64,000 bases of DNA from Marinobacter salicampi (lineage in GTDB: Bacteria > Pseudomonadota > Gammaproteobacteria > Pseudomonadales > Oleiphilaceae), in the NCBI RefSeq assembly GCF_011074795.1, contig NZ_JAAMPF010000036.1, positions 355,631 to 419,630 on the forward strand, read 5' to 3'. The notes beneath the pieces are model-generated. The model had not been told where the DNA came from. It was given only the letters and a program-made list of their open reading frames with translations, and made no database searches. Positions 52,665 to 61,603 of this stretch are shown here, piece by piece (the stretch's first letter is position 1; every line of letters begins with the position of its first letter). The position numbers and the translations under genes were made by a program.

Positions 52665-53699
52665 ATGGATATTACTGAGCTGCTTGCTTTCTCGGCAAAA
52701 CAGGGTGCGTCCGACTTGCACCTGTCCGCCGGCCTTCCCCCCATGATTCGTGTTGACGGAGACGTACGTCGTATCAATCTTCCGCCCATGGCCCATAAAG
52801 AAGTCCACGGACTGATTTATGACATCATGAACGACAAGCAGCGCAAGGACTACGAGGAATTCCTGGAAACCGACTTCTCTTTCGAAGTACCGGGGGTTGC
52901 CCGTTTCCGCGTCAACGCATTCAACCAGAACCGTGGCGCCGGAGCGGTGTTCCGGACCATTCCCTCCAAAGTGCTCACCATGGAAGACCTGGGCATGGGG
53001 CAGGTCTTCAAGGATGTCTCTTCGGTGCCCCGTGGACTGGTCCTGGTTACCGGCCCCACCGGTTCCGGTAAATCCACCACGTTGGCAGCGATGCTCGACT
53101 ATATCAACGACACCCGCTACGAGCACGTGCTGACCATTGAGGACCCGATCGAATTCGTCCACGAGTCCAAAAAGTGCCTGGTGAACCAGCGCGAAGTCCA
53201 CCGCGACACCCTCGGCTTCAACGAAGCCCTGCGCTCGGCCCTGCGAGAAGACCCTGACATCATTCTGGTGGGTGAGTTGCGGGACCTTGAGACCATACGG
53301 CTGGCGTTGACTGCGGCCGAAACCGGCCACCTGGTTTTCGGTACCCTGCACACTACCTCAGCGGCCAAGACCATCGACCGGATCGTCGACGTGTTTCCTG
53401 CCGAAGAGAAGTCCATGGTGCGCTCCATGCTGTCGGAGTCTCTCCAGGCCGTTGTGTCCCAGACCCTGATGAAAAAGATGGGCGGCGGTCGTATTGCAGC
53501 CCACGAGATCATGATAGGTACCGCGGCCATCCGTAACCTGATTCGTGAAGACAAGGTGGCACAGATGTACTCCGCTATTCAGACCGGCGGCTCCCTGGGT
53601 ATGACCACGCTCGACCAGACCCTGCAGAAGTTGCTGCAAAAAGGCCTGATCTCCCGTGAGGCGGCCCGTACCAAGGCCAAGATGCCAGACAACTTCTAG
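52665..53699 (+). CDS. pilT: type IV pilus retraction ATPase PilT
   Basis: A 344-residue hexameric motor that retracts pili. It shows LLAFSAKQGASDLHLSAGLP at the start, Walker A VTGPTGSGKSTTLAAML (near residue 130), the Asp box EDPIEFVH, the His box GHLVFGTLHTTSAAKTIDRI and the PilT-specific AIRNLIREDK motif. It is separated from pilU by 18 bases. GAGGAACCGT before the ATG is a good ribosome site. Confidence 0.98.
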   Translation: MDITELLAFSAKQGASDLHLSAGLPPMIRVDGDVRRINLPPMAHKEVHGLIYDIMNDKQRKDYEEFLETDFSFEVPGVARFRVNAFNQNRGAGAVFRTIPSKVLTMEDLGMGQVFKDVSSVPRGLVLVTGPTGSGKSTTLAAMLDYINDTRYEHVLTIEDPIEFVHESKKCLVNQREVHRDTLGFNEALRSALREDPDIILVGELRDLETIRLALTAAETGHLVFGTLHTTSAAKTIDRIVDVFPAEEKSMVRSMLSESLQAVVSQTLMKKMGGGRIAAHEIMIGTAAIRNLIREDKVAQMYSAIQTGGSLGMTTLDQTLQKLLQKGLISREAARTKAKMPDNF

Positions 53700-53717
53700 A
53701 ATTGAACAGGTGTTCCG

Positions 53718-54839
53718 ATGGATTTTGAAAAACTGTTGCGTTTGATGGTCGAAAAGGGAGGCTCCGACCTTTTTATAACGGCCGGTGTGCCGCCAAGCAT
53801 GAAGGTAAATGGCAAGGTGCTGCCGGTTACCAAGAATGCCCTGACACCCGAGCAGACCCGGGACTTTGTCTACGGCGCCATGAATGACAAGCAGCGTGCG
53901 GAATTTGACGAAACCCATGAGTGTAACTTCGCGATCAGCGCCCGGGGCATTGGCCGTTTCCGTGCCAGCGCCTTTTTTCAACGCAACCTGTGCGGCATGG
54001 TATTGCGTCGCATCGAGGTGAAGATTCCTCAGCTTGATGAGCTCGAACTGCCGGAGGTCGTCAAGGACCTGGCCATGACCAAGCGCGGCCTGATCCTGTT
54101 CGTGGGTGCCACGGGTACCGGTAAATCCACATCCCTGGCTGCGATGATTGGTCACCGCAACCGGAACAGTCGTGGCCACATCATCTCGATCGAGGATCCG
54201 ATCGAGTTTGTGCACCAGCACCAGGGCTGCATCGTGACCCAGCGCGAAGTGGGCATCGACACCGAAAGCTTTGATGTGGCACTCAAGAATACCCTTCGAC
54301 AGGCGCCAGACGTCATACTGATCGGCGAGGTCCGGACCCGCCAGACCATGGAATATTCAGTCCAGTTTGCCGAGACCGGGCACTTGTGTCTGGCTACTCT
54401 CCATGCCAATAATGCCAACCAGGCACTGGATCGTATTATCCAGTTCTTCCATCCGGATCAGCACAACCAGATATGGATGGATCTCTCACTCAACCTGCGG
54501 GCGATCGTGGCCCAGCAGTTGGTGCCTACGCCGGATGGCAAGGGACGCCGGGCTGTAATAGAAGTGCTGATCAACACTCCCCTGGTGGCGGATATGATCC
54601 GCAAGGGTGAGGTGCACAAGCTCAAGGAACTGATGGCAAAATCTACGGAAGCGGGTATGCAGACGTTTGATCAGGCTCTTTACCGGCTTTATGCCGAGGG
54701 CTCAATCACCTATGAAGACGCGCTGGCACACGCCGATTCCGCCAATGACCTGCGACTGATGATCAAACTGGGCGCAGACGCACACGGAGCCGACAAGCTG
54801 TCGTCGAGCGTTGACAAGTTGTCCATACAGGAAGATTAG
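53718..54839 (+). CDS. pilU: PilT-like ATPase PilU
   Basis: A 373-residue paralogue of PilT with Walker A FVGATGTGKSTSLAAMIG, EDPIEFVHQHQGCIVTQREV and GHLCLATLHANNANQALDRI. The pilT-type AIRNLIRE is replaced by ADMIRKGEVHKLKEL, the difference that marks PilU. The C-terminal extension (MIKLGADAHGADKLSSSVDK) is also typical. PilU assists retraction under load. The surrounding genes of the pilus machine are not in the window. Confidence 0.96.
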   Translation: MDFEKLLRLMVEKGGSDLFITAGVPPSMKVNGKVLPVTKNALTPEQTRDFVYGAMNDKQRAEFDETHECNFAISARGIGRFRASAFFQRNLCGMVLRRIEVKIPQLDELELPEVVKDLAMTKRGLILFVGATGTGKSTSLAAMIGHRNRNSRGHIISIEDPIEFVHQHQGCIVTQREVGIDTESFDVALKNTLRQAPDVILIGEVRTRQTMEYSVQFAETGHLCLATLHANNANQALDRIIQFFHPDQHNQIWMDLSLNLRAIVAQQLVPTPDGKGRRAVIEVLINTPLVADMIRKGEVHKLKELMAKSTEAGMQTFDQALYRLYAEGSITYEDALAHADSANDLRLMIKLGADAHGADKLSSSVDKLSIQED

Positions 54840-54885
54840 GTTTATATATTAGTTGGTTAGTATCCTGAATAGGTTGTCTTTGCAT

Positions 54886-54915
54886 TTGAGGCGATAGGCC
54901 CGTGCTGCTTATACT
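54886..54915 (+). promoter_or_regulatory. candidate sigma-70 promoter of the fadL-type porin gene
   Basis: TTGAGG (54886-54891) and TATACT (54910-54915) are 18 bases apart on the plus strand. Transcription would start near 54922, leaving a leader of about 17 bases containing the ribosome site GGGGGA. Confidence 0.6.
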
Positions 54916-54938
54916 GCGCCCACTCACTAGGGGGACTT

Positions 54939-56324
54939 ATGCAGCATTTTAAGCGTACACAACTGATAAAGAACGGTTTGTTTCCGGCCCTTTTGGCTCT
55001 TGCGCCAGCAGGCGCCCTGGCGGGCGGCTTTGCTCTTAACGAGCAGAGCGCCAGCGCCATGGGTGTGGCGAATGCCGGCGCCGCAGCCTATCCCGAGAAT
55101 GCCACCACGGTTTATTTCAACCCGGCGGGTATGACTGAGCTGGAGGGCACCCAGGTCTCCTTTGGTGCCGCCGTGCTCGATATTTCGGCCGACTTTGAAG
55201 GCACCGCTACCCGTGATAACGGCGCGCCGGTTGCCGGTGGCGATGGTGGCGATTTTGTCCCCGTGGCAGTGCTTCCCAACCTGTTCATAACCCATGAAGT
55301 CAATGAGAACGTGGCAGTAGGGTTTGGTCTGCACGCTCCCTACGGGCTGAAAGCCGACTACGATGACGACTTCGTAGGCCGGTTCTTTGCCGATGAAACA
55401 GAGCTGGAAGTCCTCAACTTCATGCCCTCTGTTGCCTTCAAGAGTAACGACGAAAGGCTCTCCATCGGTCTTGGTCTCAATATCATGTACGCCGAGGGCA
55501 AACTCTCGAAATTCCAGGACTTTCAATCCCAGGGCCTGCCGCAGGACGGCTACTTCGAGGTGGAGGGCGACGATGTAGCGCTGAGCTACAACATTGGCTT
55601 GATGTACCATCCTACGGACGCTACTACGTTCGGAGCCGTATTCCGCAGTGGTACAGAGTTCGAGCTTGAGGGCGACGCAACCATGACCAATGCGCCCCAG
55701 TTCGGACCCGGCGGTTCTGTGGTAGGAACCCAGACACTCACTGAGAAAGCGGAAGTCCCAGTGGACGTACCTGACAGCGTGCGTTTTGGTGTCAGCCATG
55801 AGTTGACCGATACCCTGACCCTGCTGGCAGGGGCAACCTGGGCCAAATGGAGTGATTTCGAAGACCTTGATGTCATTAGTCGCGCGGGCAATGCAGGCAC
55901 CGCCAACCAGACCATTTCATTCCTTGGTCAGCGCAAGTATGGCCAGGATGGCATCATTGGCCATGTGTCCGAGAACTGGAAGGACACCTGGTCGGCGTCT
56001 GCTGGCGTCATCTGGCAGACCACACCTGAAATCGCCCTGAAGGCAGGGTACGCGTTTGATGAAACCCCGGTTAACGAGGATTTCCGAACTGCCCGCATAC
56101 CTTCTGATGACCGCCACTGGCTTACCCTGGGTGGACAGTACGCCCATGCCCAGTCGGGCTGGACGGTGGACGTGGCTGCCGGGTATCTGATCATTGATGA
56201 CGTTGACCTCAATGAGCAGGAATACGATGTGAATGATAATCCGACGGACGGGGTAGCCAATGTCACTGGCACCTACGAACTTGACGCCTGGGGCGCCGCA
56301 GTCCAACTGAGCAAGGCATTCTGA
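54939..56324 (+). CDS. FadL-type outer-membrane hydrocarbon/fatty-acid porin
   Basis: A 461-residue outer-membrane protein. The signal peptide (LFPALLALAPAGALA) is followed by the FadL hatch start GGFALNEQSASAMGVANAGA and NPAGMTELEGTQVSFG, with the NPA motif of the family. The end DAWGAAVQLSKAF has the C-terminal Phe of beta barrels. FadL proteins import long-chain fatty acids, aromatics or alkanes; the substrate is not fixed by sequence. The gene has its own promoter and terminator. Confidence 0.93.
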   Translation: MQHFKRTQLIKNGLFPALLALAPAGALAGGFALNEQSASAMGVANAGAAAYPENATTVYFNPAGMTELEGTQVSFGAAVLDISADFEGTATRDNGAPVAGGDGGDFVPVAVLPNLFITHEVNENVAVGFGLHAPYGLKADYDDDFVGRFFADETELEVLNFMPSVAFKSNDERLSIGLGLNIMYAEGKLSKFQDFQSQGLPQDGYFEVEGDDVALSYNIGLMYHPTDATTFGAVFRSGTEFELEGDATMTNAPQFGPGGSVVGTQTLTEKAEVPVDVPDSVRFGVSHELTDTLTLLAGATWAKWSDFEDLDVISRAGNAGTANQTISFLGQRKYGQDGIIGHVSENWKDTWSASAGVIWQTTPEIALKAGYAFDETPVNEDFRTARIPSDDRHWLTLGGQYAHAQSGWTVDVAAGYLIIDDVDLNEQEYDVNDNPTDGVANVTGTYELDAWGAAVQLSKAF

Positions 56325-56346
56325 CGATTACTGACTGCCAGTTCAG

Positions 56347-56376
56347 AAGGCGGGCCCCTGGGCCCGCCTTTCTTTT
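56347..56376 (+). terminator. intrinsic terminator of the fadL-type gene
   Basis: GGCGGGCC (56349-56356) pairs with GGCCCGCC (56361-56368), extended by AA/TT, followed by TTTCTTTT. It lies 23 bases after the stop codon and may also serve the convergent minus-strand gene at 56414. Confidence 0.92.
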
Positions 56377-56413
56377 GCCCGGCTGATTCCCCTTGAGCCT
56401 GGATTCATGGTCG

Positions 56414-56772
56414 TCAGCCAATGACCTGTCCCCGGTAAATCACCTTCTTCTTACGGGCCGCCCTGGCCCCGTCTTCCTCCGCAGCGCTTGTGAAGCTGTC
56501 CGGGATTTCCTGGCCGCGGTAGGTGCGTTTACCGGTGGTTTCTTCACTGGCGGGTGCCAGCGCCGGAACACGGTCAATGAGCGCAGACCAGGTCCGGGTC
56601 AGGTGCGCAGAGCGGCTTTGATGGGCAAATTCAGCAAGGCGTTGTTCCAGGTTTTCTTCGGTCAGGTGGAGTTTGACCCGAATTCGGACTGGATCAGGCG
56701 CCGGCACTGATGAACCAGCTTGAGCAGGCTGGGGTCGAACAACCAGCTGCGTTCGGATAGCCGCGTGGCCAT
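56414..56772 (-). pseudogene. small YRGQ-motif protein gene interrupted by a one-base frameshift
   Basis: Two open frames make one protein when joined. The first begins at the ATG 56770-56772 (MATRLSERSWLFDPSLLKLV), with GAGG eight bases upstream, and runs to an early stop near 56662. The second, in another frame, continues KLHLTEENLEQRLAEFAHQS and ends with two YRGQ motifs (RTYRGQEIP and VIYRGQVIG). Adding one G at the GGG tract (complement of 56677-56679) restores ...SEFGVKLHLTEE... with no other change. It may be a real mutation, a sequencing error in a homopolymer, or a programmed shift. The full product would be about 120 residues. Family not firmly recognised; the YRGQ ends recall DUF4278-type motifs. 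Confidence 0.72.
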
Positions 56773-56932
56773 GGAGATTGCCTCTTGCAAGGGTGTCACA
56801 ACATGAAGCGGATCTGCACTGAAGCAGCAGATGCGCATCGACTCCCTTACCATTGCGAAAACCGTGCCGCACGGCCGAATCACGGTCGGTTTTAAAATTG
56901 CTTTTTAATTCAATTGCATGCTGAAAGTGTTA

Positions 56933-56951
56933 CCAGAGCCCCAAGCTCTGG
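56933..56951 (-). other. hairpin downstream of polA
   Basis: CCAGAGC (56933-56939) and GCTCTGG (56945-56951) form a perfect 7-bp stem in the 268-base space between the polA stop and the frameshifted gene. On the minus strand it is followed by TAACACTTTC, not a clear T tract. It may be a weak polA terminator or part of a small RNA; the rest of the gap shows no ORF. Confidence 0.4.
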
Positions 56952-57040
56952 ACGTTGCCCGCCGCACACGCAGGGCGCAATAATGTTAGTGGTGCACCAG
57001 GGCTGACCATAAGCCGGAAGTCAGCGCCCATTTCTGCACT

Positions 57041-59761
57041 CTAGTGTGCTTCATCCCAGTTATTGCCAATGCCGGCTTCCACCAGTAAAGGCACTTTCAG
57101 GCTGGCTGCGGCAGACATACGGCTGACCAGACCCTGCTGCACAACTGTGAGCGCGCTTTCCTTCACCTCCAGGATCAGCTCATCGTGCACCTGCATGACC
57201 ATGCGCGCTTCGTCCGGATGTTCACTCAGAAGCCAGTTTTCTACCGCGACCATGGCCCGCTTGATGATATCGGCGGCGGTTCCCTGCATGGGGGCGTTGA
57301 TGGCGGTGCGCTCTGCGGCCTGCTGGAGCTGCTTGTTGTGGGCATTGATCTCAGGCAGGTAGAGGCGCCGGCCGAACAGGGTTTCGACGTAGCCGTCGTT
57401 GTGGGCCTGGTGACGGATATTGTCCATGTAGGTCAAAACCCCCGGGTAGCGCTCGAAATAGCGATTAATGTATTCCTGTGCAATCCGTCGTTCTACTCCC
57501 AGCTGGCGGGCCAGACCAAACGCCGACATGCCATAGATCAGGCCGAAATTGATGGCTTTAGCGCTACGCCGCTGGTCACCGCTTACTTCCTCAAGGGAGG
57601 TGCCAAAGACTTCGGCAGCGGTGGCGCGATGGATATCCTCACCCTTGGCAAAGGCTTGCAACAGGCCTTCATCCCCCGACAGATGGGCCATGATCCGCAG
57701 TTCAATCTGGGAGTAGTCTGCCGCCATGAGCTTGTGACCTTCCGGTGCCACGAACGCCTGGCGAATCCGTCGGCCCTGCTCGGAGCGTATGGGGATATTC
57801 TGCAGATTGGGCTCAGACGACGATAACCGGCCGGTTGCTGTAACGGCCTGATGGTAGGAAGTATGTACCCGCCCCGTGCGATGGTTGATCATCTGGGGCA
57901 GGCGATCGGTGTAGGTGGACTTGAGCTTGCTCAGACTGCGGTGTTCCAGGATCAGCCGCGGCAGGGCATAGTCATGGGCAAGCTCCTGCAGGATAGGCTC
58001 TGCCGTTGAAGGCGCTCCTTTTGGGGTCTTCTTGATAACCGGCAGCCCCAGCTTTTCATAGAAGATAACCTGAAGTTGTTTCGGTGAACCCAGGTTGAAT
58101 TGCTCACCGGCTTCTTCATGGGCCGCTGTCTCAAGCTCGGCCATGCGCTCTGCCAGTTCCTGGCTGTGGTGCTTCAGTGTGCCCGCGTTGATCAGCGCGC
58201 CCCGCTGCTCCATGCGTGAGAGAACCGGCACCAGGGGAAGGTCAATATTCTCATAGACGTCCTGCAACCGACCGGTCTCGGCAAGTCTGTGACGCAGAAC
58301 GTTATGAAGACGCAGGGTGATGTCTGCATCTTCCGCAGCGTAGGGACCGGCCTGCTCCAGATTGATCTGGTTGAAGGTGAGCTGTTTGGCGCCCTTGCCG
58401 GCAATCGCTTCGAACGTGGTGGTTTTCTCGCCCAGATACATCAGTGCCAGGCTGTCCATGTCATGGCGGGAGGATACCGAATTGAGCACATAGGACTGCA
58501 ACATGGTGTCCTCGGCAATGCCCTCCAGGTGGATACCGTGGTTGCACAACACGTTCTTGTCGTATTTGAGGTTCTGGCCAACCTTGGCACGGGTCGGGCT
58601 TTCCAGTAGCGGCTTCATTTGGGCCAGGACCGAGTCCCGGTCAAGCTGCTCCGGCGCGCCCATATAATCGTGAGCCAGCGGTACATACGCCGCCTCTCGA
58701 GGCTCGACAGCAAAGGAAACCCCGACAATTTGAGCCTCCATGTAGTTGAGGCTGGTGGTTTCGGTATCAAAGGCAAACAGGGGTGCCTGTTCGAGCCGAG
58801 CGAGCCACTTGTCCAGCTCGGCCTGGCTGAAGATGACGGTGTAGTCTCGCGCTGCCGGAGCTTCAAGTTCCGCCGTGGGTTCCGCGGTGCCCGGGAAACT
58901 GTTGCTGATCAGTTCTGAAACCCAGCTTTTGAATTCGTATTCGGTAAACAGCTCCCGCAGGCGTTCGTCGTCCTGGGGTCTGGGTGTGAGTTCGTTGATG
59001 CCAAACTCAAGTTCCACATCGGTCTTGATGGTGGCCAGTTCACGGCTAAGTGGCAGTTTCTCCAGCGCATCCTTGAGATTTTCACCGATCTTGCCTTTGA
59101 TCTCATCAGCCTGCGCCATCAGGCGCTCCAGGTTTTCATAGGCCTGTAGCCACTTGACCGCGGTCTTGGGACCGCATTTGGTGACTCCGGGAATATTGTC
59201 GACCGTGTCACCGACCAGGGCCAGGTAGTCGACCATCTGTTCGGGGCTAATACCGAATTTCTTGATAACGCCCTCTCGATCCATCCGGGTTTCGGTCATG
59301 GTGTTGATCAGGGTGACATGATCGCTCACCAGTTGGGCCATATCCTTGTCGCCGGTTGAAATGACCACATCCACGCCCTTGGCAGTGGCTTCACAGGCCA
59401 GGGTCCCGATCACGTCGTCCGCTTCCACATCAGGCACAATCAAGAGCGGCAGGCCCATCGCCCTTATGATGTCGTGGATGGGCTGGATCTGTACTGCGAG
59501 CTCATCAGGCATGGGCGGCCGGTTGGCCTTGTACTGGTCATAAAGCTCATGCCGGAACGTTTTGCCCTTGGCATCGAAGACCACTACGATCCGCGACCCG
59601 GGAAAGTCCTGTTCCAGACGCCGGATCATGCTGATGACACCTTTGATGGCGCCAGTAGGATGATTCTTGCTGGTGGTGAGTGGGGGCAGGGCGTGGAAGG
59701 CCCGGAACAGATAAGATGAACCGTCCACGAGGACAACTGGTGGAATCTGTTGCTGACTCAT
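57041..59761 (-). CDS. polA: DNA polymerase I
   Basis: A 906-residue protein with all three domains. The 5' nuclease spans about 1-290 (YLFRAFHALPPLTTSKNHPT, VEADDVIGTLAC, VALVGDTVDNIPGV-type DTVDNIPGV). The 3'-5' exonuclease keeps FDTETTSLNY (DxE), NLKYDKNV and YAAEDADITLRL, so proofreading should be active. The polymerase has AADYSQIELRIMAHLSGD, RRSAKAINFGLIYGMSAFGL and MQVHDELILEV. Length is normal. It is divergent from the DUF2782 gene, as in Pseudomonas. Confidence 0.98.
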   Translation of the reverse strand: MSQQQIPPVVLVDGSSYLFRAFHALPPLTTSKNHPTGAIKGVISMIRRLEQDFPGSRIVVVFDAKGKTFRHELYDQYKANRPPMPDELAVQIQPIHDIIRAMGLPLLIVPDVEADDVIGTLACEATAKGVDVVISTGDKDMAQLVSDHVTLINTMTETRMDREGVIKKFGISPEQMVDYLALVGDTVDNIPGVTKCGPKTAVKWLQAYENLERLMAQADEIKGKIGENLKDALEKLPLSRELATIKTDVELEFGINELTPRPQDDERLRELFTEYEFKSWVSELISNSFPGTAEPTAELEAPAARDYTVIFSQAELDKWLARLEQAPLFAFDTETTSLNYMEAQIVGVSFAVEPREAAYVPLAHDYMGAPEQLDRDSVLAQMKPLLESPTRAKVGQNLKYDKNVLCNHGIHLEGIAEDTMLQSYVLNSVSSRHDMDSLALMYLGEKTTTFEAIAGKGAKQLTFNQINLEQAGPYAAEDADITLRLHNVLRHRLAETGRLQDVYENIDLPLVPVLSRMEQRGALINAGTLKHHSQELAERMAELETAAHEEAGEQFNLGSPKQLQVIFYEKLGLPVIKKTPKGAPSTAEPILQELAHDYALPRLILEHRSLSKLKSTYTDRLPQMINHRTGRVHTSYHQAVTATGRLSSSEPNLQNIPIRSEQGRRIRQAFVAPEGHKLMAADYSQIELRIMAHLSGDEGLLQAFAKGEDIHRATAAEVFGTSLEEVSGDQRRSAKAINFGLIYGMSAFGLARQLGVERRIAQEYINRYFERYPGVLTYMDNIRHQAHNDGYVETLFGRRLYLPEINAHNKQLQQAAERTAINAPMQGTAADIIKRAMVAVENWLLSEHPDEARMVMQVHDELILEVKESALTVVQQGLVSRMSAAASLKVPLLVEAGIGNNWDEAH

Positions 59762-59874
59762 AACACTTCGGACCCGGATTCTGATTGAAGAGTAAAGATG
59801 GTGGTGTAAACTTTCCGAACCAGCGCTGCTGAAGATGAACGGCAGGCGCGTCCTGATTCTGAACCAAGGTTACC

Positions 59875-60195
59875 ATGAAAATACTCTTCAGCCCCTGCCT
59901 GCTTGTTGTTGCCCTCAGTCTGCCTGTGTCGTCCTTTGCTCAGGAGGTCGAACAGCCTGACGAGCCGGTGGTGACCTCAGACTATCAGCCCAGTCCCACT
60001 GAGCCCCAGGTGGTTATCACATCTGGAGAAGACGCGACCTTCTATGAATACCGGGTCAATGGTGAGCTTAAGGAAATCAAGGTGGTCCCCAACAGGGGAC
60101 CTGCTTATTACCTGGTGCCAGCGGAGGGAGGCGGCTGGATCCAGGAAGAGAAATCCCAGATCCTGGTGCCGAGCTGGATCATTTTCAGTTGGTAG
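59875..60195 (+). CDS. DUF2782 family exported protein
   Basis: A 106-residue periplasmic protein with signal peptide (ILFSPCLLVVALSLPVSSFA). The conserved domain includes ITSGEDATFYEYRVNGELKE, IKVVPNRGPAYYLVP and the C-terminal SQILVPSWIIFSW. The family is found next to polA in Pseudomonas, where thrB follows; thrB is absent here. Function unknown. Its start is 113 bases from polA. Confidence 0.92.
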   Translation: MKILFSPCLLVVALSLPVSSFAQEVEQPDEPVVTSDYQPSPTEPQVVITSGEDATFYEYRVNGELKEIKVVPNRGPAYYLVPAEGGGWIQEEKSQILVPSWIIFSW

Positions 60196-60205
60196 TGGCC
60201 AGAGC

Positions 60206-60715
60206 TTAGTTCACGTTTACCGACAGTGGCTTTGATCTGCGGCTTTCCAAACCCTCAGTGTCCAAGGTGGTAATGGTGAACTCGTAAATGCCAGGCGTCA
60301 GTCCATTCAATTTGAAGCTTGTGGCATCGTAACCATCCAGTGTCACTGAGCGATAGTTGCTGCGGTTCCGGAGCCGGTAATACAGGCGGTAACCCTCGAT
60401 TTCCCCGACATAGAGCTTGGAGCCATTTTCCCGGGTCATCGGGGCGTTCCAGCTTAGCGAAGGGCGCCGGGTGTAGGAGCTTCTTTCTTTACTGTACGAG
60501 CTTGTTGAGGTTGACCGCTCCTTGGCAGAGGTGGTGCTAGGCGCTTTATCTGAGGTGTACTGGGGAGTGGAGGTGGTTCTGGCCAGATACTCGGGACTGG
60601 TTGACCGTTCCTTTGCAATGGTCACCGAAGACATTGACGCGACCGCTACCAAAGCTACGACTAGACGGTAACGTCGGCGGGTCAGCCAACAGTGCGGTGG
60701 GATTCTGGATTTCAT
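60206..60715 (-). CDS. small fibronectin type III domain protein with KERS repeats
   Basis: A 169-residue protein. A basic N-terminus and one hydrophobic segment (RLVVALVAVASMSSVTIA) form a signal or anchor. A Ser/Thr-rich linker repeats KERS three times (AKERSTS, AKERSTS, SKERSSY). Residues about 85-169 form an Fn3-like domain (SLSWNAPMTRENGSKLYVGE, GYRLYYRLRNRSNYRSVTLD, LTPGIYEFTITTLDTEGLES). I chose the ATG at 60713-60715 with GAGGA seven bases upstream. Convergent with the DUF2782 gene, ten bases apart. Likely surface or periplasmic; function unknown. Confidence 0.8.
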   Translation of the reverse strand: MKSRIPPHCWLTRRRYRLVVALVAVASMSSVTIAKERSTSPEYLARTTSTPQYTSDKAPSTTSAKERSTSTSSYSKERSSYTRRPSLSWNAPMTRENGSKLYVGEIEGYRLYYRLRNRSNYRSVTLDGYDATSFKLNGLTPGIYEFTITTLDTEGLESRRSKPLSVNVN

Positions 60716-60988
60716 GCCGATTCCTCTACATCTATTGTAGGTATTGTTTTTGACTGCCCGGGTACAGAAAACGCCGGGTAAAGAGAAGGGGCGTAACACT
60801 GTTCTGACCTGGGCGAGCCGCGGCGAATTATCCAACTGCTAACATGTACAGCAAGTGAAGATTCGGTAACTGCTTATTAAGGCGGCATACTGTGGGCCTG
60901 CTGCCTGGCAGGCGAATGAATGTTTGGCTTTAGTATGAATATTCTAATTTAAACCCGTAGTCTCCATGTTGAATCTAGGAATCGGTCA

Positions 60989-61023
60989 CTCATACAACGC
61001 ACCCGCTGGGTTGCAGGTATGAG
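60989..61023 (+). other. stem-loop in the leader of the phasin-like gene
   Basis: CTCATAC (60989-60995) pairs with GTATGAG (61017-61023), with inner CCC/GGG pairs. It lies 60-95 bases upstream of the phasin-like start. The whole gap 60716-61082 (367 bases) holds this structure and a small GTGTC/GACAC repeat near 61045, but no gene. Confidence 0.5.
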
Positions 61024-61082
61024 AAAGACACGAGTAGACAATCTGTGTCACAGACACGAATCAATGAGTAAGGAGTTTCATC

Positions 61083-61502
61083 ATGGGTAAACTTAAAAGC
61101 TATCAGGAACAGATTCAGGACATCGTGGAAAAAGGTATCAACGCCGCTGAAGAGCAGCAGAAGAAGCTGGCTTCCAAGCCTTTCGAGTACGCCGAGAAGC
61201 TGGAATCAGGCGCTCGTGAATATAGCGTTAAGTCACTGCGCGAGCGTTATTACGGTTACAGCGAGACGCTTTTCGAGCAGCTTCGTAGTTTGAACCTGCG
61301 TCTGGGCAGCTTTGCCGGCGAAGTTGTTTCAAAACTTGAGAAAGAAGCAGCTGAAGACACCGATGCTGTAGCGGACGCTGTATCAGATGCTGCTGACGAT
61401 GTAACCAGCGTTGCACAGTCAACCAAGCATAAAGTTAATACCAAAAAGCCAACCGCTCGTAAGAGCCAGCCTGCAAAGGCAAAAACCCCTGCTTCTGCCT
61501 GA
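61083..61502 (+). CDS. phasin-like protein
   Basis: A 139-residue cytosolic protein. Residues 1-90 are helical (QEQIQDIVEKGINAAEEQQK, SLRERYYGYSETLFEQLRSL), with the layout of phasins that coat polyhydroxyalkanoate granules. The C-terminus is lysine/alanine/proline-rich (KKPTARKSQPAKAKTPASA), as in PhaF-type phasins that touch DNA. PHA synthase genes are not in the window. GGAG before the ATG and a strong terminator afterwards mark a single-gene unit. Confidence 0.8.
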   Translation: MGKLKSYQEQIQDIVEKGINAAEEQQKKLASKPFEYAEKLESGAREYSVKSLRERYYGYSETLFEQLRSLNLRLGSFAGEVVSKLEKEAAEDTDAVADAVSDAADDVTSVAQSTKHKVNTKKPTARKSQPAKAKTPASA

Positions 61503-61522
61503 ATGAAGCATCGGTGAATCGC

Positions 61523-61547
61523 AAAGGTCGCCTCAGGGCGACCTTTT
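61523..61547 (+). terminator. intrinsic terminator of the phasin-like gene
   Basis: AAGGTCGCC pairs with GGCGACCTT around loop TCAG, followed by a T run. It lies about 20 bases after the stop codon and is the clearest plus-strand terminator in this part of the window. Confidence 0.92.
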
Positions 61548-61603
61548 TGCGTGACGGGACCGTTATTTCAGATATAGGGAGCACGAGTGCCGTCAAATCC
61601 ACA

